A DNA stretch of 64,000 nt from Apis mellifera (Eukaryota; Arthropoda; Insecta; Hymenoptera; Apidae): positions 17,283,086-17,347,085 of the forward strand of contig NC_037638.1 of NCBI RefSeq assembly GCF_003254395.2. Direction: 5' to 3'. The notes under the pieces are model-generated. The model was given only the letters and a program-made list of their open reading frames with translations. It was not told the origin of the DNA and made no database searches. A program made the position numbers and the translations under genes. Shown here piece by piece: positions 38,457-47,993 of the stretch. Positions within the stretch are counted from its first letter, which is position 1; the number at the start of each line of letters is the position of its first letter.

Positions 38457-41328
38457 GTCATATATGCGGCCATGAAGGCGACATTCAGTGGACAAACGGT
38501 TCAACCAAACAGACCCCGATCGATCGTCGTAGACGTAGCAAGTGCCACTTGAATCGTGATGTTCGATCAATAGAATTCGGAGAAATTCGAAAGGAGGACG
38601 AATTAAAGGACGTTCACGAATTTTCCTCAAATGGAATTCCAATTTGCAGAAGAAAATGTACACAAGATGAAATAATTTCGATTAATTTCTTGTTTTTCAG
38701 TAAAATAATAATTAATATTTGAACGTTTCGTTAAGGAAATCTATGCTATGCTTGCAAATAATCCAGATCCAACAAATTCTTTTTGCTCATATTTAATGAT
38801 TTCGTTAAAACTCTAAGCTAAATAAGTTATGTGTATCTACTATGGCTAGATATTTAATTTACGTTGATGACATCCGTAGTACGAAAACAATTAAATCATT
38901 TCAAAGGAGGTTCAACTATGCTACTTGATTTAATCAAATAGGAAGTAAGAAGGTATGCTTCTTCATTAAACTGTTCGATAGAAGACTTTATTATTAAGAG
39001 TTAAAGTTATTTGTCAAACAATCTTGACAACTTTTGAAACTCTTCGGTGTATATTACTCTACGAGATCGTAGACAACAAATTCTAGAATTTGAATTGTAA
39101 AGTTAAAATTAAAAAAAAAAAAATATGAAAAGTAACGTAATAAATATCTGTAGTCTAATGAGTACATACAAATAATCTAGTAGTACAAGTCAATAATTCA
39201 ATCGTCTATAATATAAACTCCATATATTGAAGAAACAACTATAATTAATATCTTCTATCTAAAAGTTAAATAAAAGATCATTGTCATATAAAAGATACAC
39301 AAAATAAAAGAAAAAAAAATAAATATAGTTCAATAATTACAACGATTGAGCATAATTTTCTTTCAAATAGATCAAGATTTATCATAAAAGTTTCTAGATT
39401 CGAATGAATTAATGACACGCAATTGAAACACGATCTAAAATTACACGTTACATATTGCGAGCGTGCAAATTGTATCAGTCAAATTAATTTTGCTGCATCC
39501 TGCATTGTCGTTTAATTAAATAAATGACAGCGAACAGAAGTGTTTCGCTCGCTTCTGATTGTATCTGTCATCGATCGAATTATTATTTAAGTTTAATTAT
39601 CTGAGAATCGGATTATTCATCCTTCGTTGAGGAAAAATCTATAATACTTGTATTTAATGCGTTTATATATAATAGAGCACACGTCTGATTCAGAATTGGA
39701 CTTAATTGGATTGGATAGTTGATAATTTTAATGTATACGTGAATTTATAGTTCAGATTTGTCTAGATCTTTTTTAATTGCTGAGCCACATCTGTTCATCC
39801 TCCATTTTTCTCTATTTTATTAAAATCTTATTTTAAAAATCCACCATGTAGGTCACATAAAATTGTAATTCTACGAAGATTAAAACTTACGATGAAGAAA
39901 GAAAAAGATTCAAGATATGGCTAGAAAGTTATGTTATTGCAACAATGAGAAAACTTGGATAAAAGTTTGTGACCAAGTAAAAGAATTTTGTTGCTAAATG
40001 AAAAACAATTGTTTAAAAATAATATGATCGATATAATTGATAATAACAAATTGCATTTTTTTTTGCAATGTTAAAGAGAATCTTTATTGTTATCTAATTT
40101 TTTAAAATTTATTTCCATCTATCAGATGTATGTCGCTCGACCTGAAAAAAGAAATAATGAATTGTTACAAAAATAAAATTCATAAAAATATTTCATTCAA
40201 ATGAAAGTTGCTACATTAAAAAATAATTAGTAAGTTCAATTATTACTCTTGTTATTACTTTACTTTAATTGTCACTCTATATACTCTTTTAACAATATAG
40301 AAATCTTCATTCTCCCATTATATTTGATATCAATTTATTTGAAAATATATTTTATTCTTTTTTTTTTCTTTTTTTCTTTTTTCTAATAAAATTACTTGAA
40401 ATCACATTACAATAACAAGCACAGTAACAATACATCCTGTTCACGTTACTAACAACAACCATGAAATCATTATTGATTTCACTGAATCACTTGTTCTGAT
40501 TTCGATTGACATTCAGCATCTATTCTACATCTATTCTCATATTGTGTTTATATTCTCTTTTCCTTTTCTCCTCTCTTTTTTTTTTGCATATGGTTATCTT
40601 TTTTTTTCTAAGGTAACAAGTTATACGGAAAAAAATCCATTAAAACGCTGGTTCTAATACGAAATTATTACACATTCCTGACCGGAATGATTGAAACATT
40701 CCAATTTCTTCGCAAATATCATGTAACACGGTCCTGGAAAACCGCTGAGATCGCCAATCAATTAAAACTGAAGCTATTAATTTTCAATTTATAACATTGA
40801 AACGATATTTATTTCACGAGAACAAAAAATTCTATATTTTTTCAAGAGATCATTTTCATTTTTTAACAATTGCATCAAAGAAGAATGTATGTGTTTAGGA
40901 TGATTTATTTATATACTTGTGTACAGTTTCATTTCATTTTCTAAATTTATATAGTTTACCTTCTTTGTTATAATTAATTATTTTAGCTAATTAAAAAAAA
41001 TTAAGCTAATTTATTTTTCGAGAATATAAATCTCGAATTAAGACATGAAATGAAACATAGAAAATTTAGATCTCAATTGAATTATTTGTATAGATCTTCA
41101 GATCGTTTATTAAACAATTCAATGAATTATTCACGATTTTGAAGGAGAAAGAAAATGTTGTAAATTTTTGTTTCAATTAAATTAAACAAGCAATAATAAT
41201 AATTCTTATTACATTTCCGTTTCATTGGTCGAATAAAATTCCCGCAAAATATAAAAAATTAAATTCATTATACCGATCACGAACACACACAGATCTCAAG
41301 CTGAGATTCATCAATCATAGGAGAAAGT

Positions 41329-41359
41329 GACGACGTTTAAACGGCGGTGGAACGTCGTC
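41329..41359. other. Inverted repeat, 9-bp arms, 13-nt loop
   Basis: GACGACGTT (41329-41337) is exactly complementary to AACGTCGTC (41351-41359). It sits about 75 bases before the E-box cluster, and a smaller ATCTCA/TGAGAT inverted repeat lies just upstream at about 41293-41307. The ACGTC ends resemble the CRE half-site (TGACGTCA-like), so paired binding sites are possible. Confidence 0.5.
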
Positions 41360-41432
41360 GACTCGGCCGCAAAGAAAAACGAATTAGTCAAATGAAGCAC
41401 GTTTGGCTAATGACGCCAAGTGCAATAAGTAG

Positions 41433-41506
41433 CACGTGTGTAGTCGCATAGATTTGCGGCTGACACGTGAGGCGTCGCCTGCTTTTGGCACGCAATGTGA
41501 CACGTG
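41433..41506. promoter_or_regulatory. Cluster of three CACGTG E-boxes
   Basis: CACGTG occurs at 41433-41438, 41464-41469 and 41501-41506. The last two share the longer context TGACACGTG, and a fourth near-match (CACGTT) precedes them at about 41398. CACGTG is the canonical site for class B bHLH factors (Myc/Max, CLOCK/CYC, USF, Mitf types). Three sites within 74 bases is far above random expectation in DNA this AT-rich. An intronic enhancer is the natural reading, but it is inferred from motifs alone. Confidence 0.4.
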
Positions 41507-41672
41507 TAACGTGTATTTGTCTTGTTGATTCATCGCATTCGAATTACCGTTTTATTCTCTATCTTCTTACGATTACTTTTGCGCCAATTTGTCAGCAACT
41601 TTGTTTCTGCCCAATTAACACGCAGTTTAATTATATGTTGTTGAAATTTTACAATTAATTCTTATACGCATT

Positions 41673-41691
41673 TATATATATATATATATAT
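41673..41691. repeat. (TA)n microsatellite
   Basis: About nine TA dinucleotides. Confidence 0.85.
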
Positions 41692-42489
41692 CTACTTTTA
41701 TATTAATTTGTTTTCAATGTTTGTTTGTTTTATTAAAATCATTTTTAATCTTTTTAATTTTTAATTTTCCAAATCATTCATCACACACGAATCATTGTTT
41801 CAATCTAAAAAATTTTGTTCAATGTTACTGAAGATACAATAAATATCTATCTATTATAAATATCTAAGTATAAGATTTACCCCCTTCAAATAGAGATTGA
41901 TCCTATTCCATCTGGTCTCTATTAGCGACGTCATTGAATATCTGGAAGCTAGTCACAGCTATAGACATAACAGAACACACACGAAAATTCGAGATGCCAT
42001 CGAAAGTGGGTCGATCGAAGAGCTAGCTTGTTGAAAAAGCTTTATACTGGATCTATTGTCGTCTCGAGTGCTCGGTGCTGAAAGAATTGCCTCTTATATC
42101 CACATCTTTGCGTCTTTTTTGCGTTTTTTTTTTTAACCAATTAAAGCTTCAGACTGGACGTTTCGAAAAATTGTACAACGAACAAGTTTTCTTCCTGCTT
42201 TTCTATAAAATTTCACGAATCATTGAGTACCTTCCATCTTTGATGAATCTCGTTATTTGCTCGATCAATTATTTCGATTATTCGAATGGCTATTAAAAAT
42301 TTTAAATATTTAGAATTTGTATGTAATTATATTTTACGACTCTTACATTTAATTTTGAAGATTATCTTCTACTTTTCCAATAATTTTGTTTCATAGCATC
42401 TTCGCTTCCTAATCACACCAATCGTGTTTTAGTTATCGTAGTAAGTTCGTGCTCGCGTTATTAATTAGAAAGCATAGCTTCATAATAGC

Positions 42490-42541
42490 CATGCTCGATT
42501 CAGTAATAATTATGCGAGTTTCGAGCATAATTCTGAGCATG
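42490..42541. other. Nested inverted repeat
   Basis: Outer arms are CATGCTC (42490-42496) and GAGCATG (42535-42541). Inner arms are AATTATGC and GCATAATT. Because the outer and inner pairs are separated by unequal spacers (11 and 2 bases), the structure has a large bulge. AGCAT/ATGCT elements also recur just upstream. Confidence 0.5.
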
Positions 42542-43737
42542 ATCGCAACGTTGCATCAAAATTATTTATTTTATTAAAAATTTATTGATGTTTATAAAAA
42601 GTTTATATTTATAGAAAATTTTATTTTGATTAGATTATCTTCTAAATATTTCGTCTAATTTATGAGTGGCAACATAGACTTGAAAGTGGGAAATTATTTT
42701 GTAACTCGCAAATTTACGGATATTACTTTCGAAATACCTGGCAAAGGAAGTCCCTCGAGAAATAGGATTATTATTAGGGACATACTAGGCTAAATTCATT
42801 CGCACATAAGAGAAGGGTCAGCAGTTTAACCAGCAGAGTCACTAAAATATTATTGTATCACTTGTAGCATAAGTAGCACTTATCTCAAAAACTCATTATC
42901 AGATTATTTAGCACTGGAGTGTTGCTACTATCTGTAGATATACGTATAAAATTCATAACAAAGCTATATTGTATCAAGTGAATTACAATTTATTAATTGA
43001 TGAATCTTTTCAATTAAAATCTACATATAGGATATCAAACAATTAATGCACTAATGAATAATTCTGCAAAATTCCTGATTTGAATATTAAAGATAATCAT
43101 TTTATTTATGATTAAATTACATCCTTTATCCATATCGTATAACTGCAATTTATCTTCTTTAATACTCGTTGCTCGACTTTCTTATAATAGTTTGTATAAT
43201 ATCAATCATCACGATTTATTGGAATAACAGGAATACGAATTCATGTTTAACAAGTCAGAATGATACAATTTATTCGATTTTCGTGTTATAATTTAATTCC
43301 AATGAATTTGATCTCCGTCGTAATTAATATTCGACGTATTTAATTGGACAATTCGTACAATGGCTTCTACGAAACTTCTCCGTATAATTGCAATCGCATA
43401 GCATCTCCGTAATTGATACCTTAGAATGCCAATTATTCAGATATTAATCATCCGTAAATTGATTCGCCTATGAGAATATCATGTATTCTCGTCGACAGAA
43501 ATTCTTGACTTTGAGACGTGGAAACAGTGAGACGTGCTTATGTTCAAGATCGTTAGACTTCTATACTCGAGAGTTTCGTGGATATAATCAATAGTGGAAA
43601 TTATATTACCAGATTAAATTGATTCCTAACTTGCTAGATAATCTGTCGCAATTCTGAGATGCAGATTGACAGATCGAATGTAAAATTCATTAATCAATAA
43701 TATTCGAAGGAATCATCATGTTTCATATTATCTTTAC

Positions 43738-43778
43738 CTTTGATTAATTTCAATTTTCAATTGAAATTTTAATCAAAG
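43738..43778. other. Near-perfect inverted repeat, 18-bp stem
   Basis: CTTTGATTAATTTCAATT pairs with AATTGAAATTTTAATCAAAG with only a two-base bulge and a short loop. Both arms are AT-rich. It could be a small cruciform, the remains of a MITE, or a short foldback. Confidence 0.6.
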
Positions 43779-43934
43779 AATCCGTTTAAGAATAATTTTG
43801 ATATTAATTTCAATTTTATGTGTAATAATAATTGAGATTTTAATTTAATGTATACGGGTAGACATTGTTTGCAGATAGTCTGTCACACATTGTTCATGAA
43901 TATTATATGTGAGCTGTTATATACATTGTGTCAC

Positions 43935-43971
43935 GTACTGTAATATATTATATGCCCATATCTTACAGTAC
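43935..43971. other. Inverted repeat, 9-bp arms
   Basis: GTACTGTAA (43935-43943) and TTACAGTAC (43963-43971) are exact reverse complements with a 19-nt AT-rich loop. Confidence 0.45.
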
Positions 43972-44249
43972 TCTGCTAATTGTCTCCACGTATCTAGAAA
44001 CCTTGTTCATGTACGTGATATAATTGAAGAACAACATATTTTGTCACTCTATCGAATTTATTAATCCTTAAAAAAAAGATTTTTCAGATAATGATAATTT
44101 AAAAAATATATTTTTATAACAAAGATATGGCATGTTTTTCTAAACAGAGATATAATTCAATTTTCTAATATTTAGAGTATTTCATTTTATCTTATGAAAA
44201 TTTTATCTCTTGAAAATTCACTAAAATTTAATTCAATACATTATGCGAA

Positions 44250-44265
44250 CAATAATAATAATAAT
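44250..44265. repeat. (AAT)5 microsatellite
   Basis: Five AAT triplets. Confidence 0.8.
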
Positions 44266-44807
44266 GACAAATGATCAATCCTATATAATTCTTTGGAATT
44301 TAAGATAGTGCATCGAAGTTTGCACTTTGCACAAACACAAAATCTCAAGAATGTAGCATCCATTGTTCCAATGAAAGCGCAAAGTTTCATTGTGCGATCA
44401 TAAAAACGTGAGATCGTAAAGAACGCTTCATCTGATTAGCTTTGAAATTTACAATTAGCGAACCATAACGAGATTGTGCAGATTTTTATCCGAAATTCCA
44501 GAATTCTTGGGAAAAATATTTGCATAGATATATGAATACATTCGGATACGAAAAATATTACAAATAAACCAGTTCGAATAACAATAAGAGAATATGAATA
44601 CAGGCAAAGTTTTTGACGGTTTTTCAATAAACGTTGACAACACGGTTTATAACTAAAAGAGAGAAACATCATTTCTGAAAAACGTTTCCGAAAAATATCG
44701 ATAAAAATGTATCATATTCTTTTAACAAAAATAAAATGTAACGGGAAATAGTACAAACACTTTCCAAAATAAAACGATATTAATATCGTTGTTATTTAAA
44801 AAAAAAA

Positions 44808-44833
44808 GAAAGAAAGAAAGAAAGAAAGAAAAA
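44808..44833. repeat. (GAAA)n microsatellite
   Basis: Six GAAA tetramers after a poly-A run, about 200 bases upstream of the third recognised exon. Confidence 0.9.
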
Positions 44834-45034
44834 ATATTAGAATTTCACTGAAATTTGAGAAAAGTTTAAAAAAAAGAAAATTGAAATTTTGTTATTTCTA
44901 TATTCATATTTCTTGAAAACTGTCTCTCGTAAACTTGTCAAAGTCCACAGGTTCAAACGTAATTACGTTCTACGTTGCAATAAAAAATAAAACTTGGACG
45001 ATGAATTTATTAAAAACTTCCTTTCATATTTCAG

Positions 45035-45184
45035 ATGAGTTCAGAAGTAAAGTTGCCTGTGAGAATGATGTCATCAATCTTGTCTGCCATCCAGGACAGA
45101 GGGTTGCCATTTTCAGTGCATCGTTCGGTAGAACGGAATACGAATCCCTTCAATGTCCACAACCCCACGACGTAAAGGAGGAAA
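45035..45184 (+). CDS. eva-1: SUEL-type lectin (EVA-1-like) exon: N-terminal part of second lectin domain
   Basis: The exon is 150 bases, phase 1 in and phase 1 out. The translation, with one base from the previous exon, starts YEFRSKVACENDVINLVC and continues HPGQRVAIFSASFGRTEYES, then LQCPQPHDVKEE. This is a second SUEL domain: AC, VC and QC are half-cystines one to three, and the FSASFGRTEY strand is the counterpart of AQYGRAG in domain one. The acceptor is ATATTTCAG and the donor is AAA|GTGAGT. It lacks the longer insert between the third and fourth cysteines seen in domain one. Upstream in-frame sequence extending the open frame (from about 44935) is intronic, because the splice acceptor and domain start coincide at 45035. 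Confidence 0.92.
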
Positions 45185-45518
45185 GTGAGTAGAAGATTGT
45201 AAAATTTTAAAATTTCATTCCTTAATATCACAATTACGCGTTTCGTCTAAAGATTAATGGATTAAAATTAATCTTGATTTCACGCCATCTCTAAATCTAA
45301 ATCTTATTTTTGTTTCGCGTAAAAATTGTAAGAATGTTCGCTTATAAAACTAAACTTTCGACCATCGGGGAATAAGTTTTTAGCTGTTGGAAAGATTTAT
45401 AAACGCTCTTATAATTTAATGTCTTAATAATTCTGCTAAATATCGTTCTCTCGAATCGTGAAAGTCCTGAAGGAAAGTAATGGCCAAAAAAGATATTTGG
45501 AAGTTAGCCGGATCATTA

Positions 45519-45542
45519 AATGTTTACGCGAGCGTAAACATT
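45519..45542. promoter_or_regulatory. 24-bp palindrome of two forkhead-type sites
   Basis: AATGTTTACGC (45519-45529) and GCGTAAACATT (45532-45542) are exact reverse complements with two bases between them. Each arm contains TGTTTAC/GTAAACA, the core recognised by forkhead (FOX, including FOXO) factors. The adjoining GGCGCGCTG is unusually GC-rich for the intron. A paired FOX site in an intronic enhancer is plausible but unproven. Confidence 0.4.
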
Positions 45543-47516
45543 CATGGGCGCGCTGTTAAAGTAAGAGCATATATCTACCTTGTAATGGTATGCTTATGAA
45601 TCTCAAACCTGTTTTTCGGAAGATTTATAACAATATCAATATTCTCTTTATCTCGACGAAATATTATTCTTTAATTTTATTTTACATTTTAACTTTATAA
45701 AATAGTTTTTTATTTAAAAGTATTTTTTCTTCATAAGTATATTAATTGTATTAAAGCGTTTTAAATTCAACAATTTCCGTTGAATAAAATCATCGTGACT
45801 TTTGTGTTTTCTAAAGATTGGAGGATCGATACTCTTTTGTTTTTCCTTCCATATTCATTCTTGAGCGGATTTTGCAATGAATAAATCAAATATATATATT
45901 TAAATCAATTTCATTATCATAAATTAAAAATTATACGTCGAAATAATATTTTAAAATTCTTTTCAAAGGTTCAAATATATTTGAAAATTCGTATATCAAA
46001 TTCTAAAAATCTTAAATCTTAAACATCTGCTCCTTTTTTTCATTCCATGAAATTAGTTCAGATGTTAAAACAAATCCGTGAAATTGCACATTTGCATTCA
46101 ATGGCGGTTCGAATCGATTCGAAATGGTGGACTTTACGGAGCTAAGGGTTGCTATCAACCCATTCGTGACGTTGTCCGGACGGCATCTTCGCGACAGCAA
46201 TCCTCGAAAACATTGAAATGCTATCACTCGCTGTGAAAGGATTTCCTTATCCAATGACTTCGTCTCTCCCTGATCTCGTTAATCAATGAATTTTTCTGCA
46301 AATGTTTAAGATGAACCCGATCTCGATTTTCCAGTCGTAAACGTATCCGTGGAAAAATATTTCAACATTCTACTGAATCTTAAACATTTTATTTCCGTAA
46401 GATAATACATTTGAATTTTTCTGTGACACGTAGATATGAAAATCAGAAAGTAGATATTTTCATTGAAATGGAACAGTTTCGAACAATTTTTGAAATATAG
46501 GTTATTTGAAAAGTAAAATTTTTAGTTTTAAATCTCTAATTCAAATTCCATCTCTGATATCAAAGTATGTTAAATATCATAAAAATTGGAAAAAGTTTTG
46601 ATAATAATCGTGAATACATACACATGAAATTTTATATTATTCGTGTCAATATAAAAATTCTAGTATAACAGTAATTGTGTTACACATGAAAAATTATTAT
46701 GGTTTTACATTTTTTGTGTTTGATTAACTTTGAAGAATTATCTTTATCATTTAGAATAAAATTCTACAGTTCGTTCGATTATTAAAATTTAACATCTATC
46801 GTAATTTTCTTTCTACCGTTTCTTCCGACAAAGATTTTTATTAAAATTTTTGAAATTAGATGAGAATGGGACTCTTTATTAATTTTCTCTATCGAATAAA
46901 TTCTCGAATCAATGAAGTCCTTCTCGCGGTCGACGAGGCAATATAACCCGTTCAAAAGTTTCCTCCCATGTTCTTTAATTCCACTCGAACGTGACAATGA
47001 AATACACGTAATAGTCGTTTCACCAATGATTCTCCATGGTATTGTTACCCACGATATCGATTCAATCTGCGTGTTCCTTAGTCACGTGATATGTAATCCG
47101 GTTTTATCACGTCAATAGAATACAAAAGAAATTTGTCATAACGATGACGAGTCAAATTAACGATGCGACGAAGGGGATGCGAAAAAAAGTTGATGAAATT
47201 ACAATTTAATTCCTCGAAAAAAATATAGAAAAATTTCCAATGGTGTGTTATTGAAGATTAATACATTAAATTTGTTCAACTTTATAGACGTTTAATTAAT
47301 ATCAGGAAATTTTTATCAAAGATTCTTTCATTCTTCATTTTGCGTCAATGAAACATTTAACAAAATATTCATAATTAATTCCTTTATACTTAATCAAATC
47401 CAATTTTCAGATTTATTTCGAACCAGAGTTCCATACAAAAAACGAAGAAAAGCTATCCTTCTTTACGCGATCAATATTCTCAGAAAATAAAGCAAGGCGA
47501 AGGAAACAAAAATATC

Positions 47517-47535
47517 AAAAAAAAAAAAAAAAAAA
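47517..47535. repeat. Poly-A tract (19 A)
   Basis: An uninterrupted adenine run within an A-rich stretch, about 315 bases upstream of the fourth recognised exon. Confidence 0.9.
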
Positions 47536-47849
47536 CAAAACAATTGAGAGATTCTTTTCAAAGTGAACAAAAAGGAAATAAAACAATGCTTTGTATTCGT
47601 ACGAGAGGGATACGGGATTCATGTCAAGCGTGGGATTATTAACCGTAGATTGATGAAGTTGACATTTCCATTAAGCGCGGTGAAGTAGTCACAGTCAACC
47701 TTTAATCCGACATTCAGTTTTCATCCAGCGAACGATCCATGCAATTACTGATAAGCTGGAAAGCCAGCTCTCTCTCCCTCTCTCTTTTTTCCATCCTCGA
47801 CGAAACTACGGACAAATGCGCTGAATAGATCAATTTTGTCTGGTTACAG

Positions 47850-47993
47850 CTTGCATGGCATCGTACGCGACAGAAACCGTGATGAATTTGTGCCATGGAA
47901 AACGACGCTGTTCGGTGGTTGCAAACAGTTCGACATTCGGTGAACCCTGTAGCCCGGAAAGCAGAACGTATTTGAAAGTTGTTTACACGTGTG
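47850..47993 (+). CDS. eva-1: SUEL-type lectin (EVA-1-like) exon: C-terminal part of second lectin domain
   Basis: The exon is 144 bases, phase 1 in and phase 1 out. With the split codon the translation reads TCMASYATETVMNLCHGKRR, then CSVVANSSTFGEPCSPESRT and YLKVVYTC. It supplies half-cystines four to eight of the second SUEL domain, including the LCHGKRRC block (counterpart of VCHKKRQC in domain one), FGEPC, and the YLKVVYTC ending. One N-glycosylation sequon (NSS) is present. The acceptor is TTACAG and the donor is G|GTGAGT. In EVA-1 proteins a linker, a transmembrane segment and a conserved cytoplasmic domain should follow. None is recognisable in the remaining 16 kb, so the 3' part of the gene probably lies beyond the window. 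Confidence 0.93.

Larger units (their letters stand above)
35254..45034 (+). other. Intron, 9781 bp, phase 1, between the two SUEL domains
   Basis: The donor is GTAAGT at 35254 and the acceptor is CATATTTCAG ending at 45034. It separates the codon blocks of the two lectin domains. Contents noted separately are an E-box cluster, several inverted repeats and microsatellites. GC-richer patches lie at about 36.2-36.6, 37.8-38.7 and 41.28-41.6 kb. No exon is recognised within it, and none is needed for frame continuity. Confidence 0.8.
45185..47849 (+). other. Intron, 2665 bp, phase 1, inside second SUEL domain
   Basis: The donor is GTGAGT at 45185 and the acceptor is TGGTTACAG ending at 47849. 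It is the shortest intron seen and splits the codon just before the fourth cysteine of the second lectin domain. It contains the forkhead-type palindrome at 45519, a GC-richer patch at about 46.06-46.27 kb and a poly-A tract at 47.5 kb. No other exon is recognised. Confidence 0.85.

Noticed and set aside
46100..46125. GGTTCGAATCG resembling a tRNA B-box
   Set aside because: No A-box or cloverleaf upstream at the right distance.
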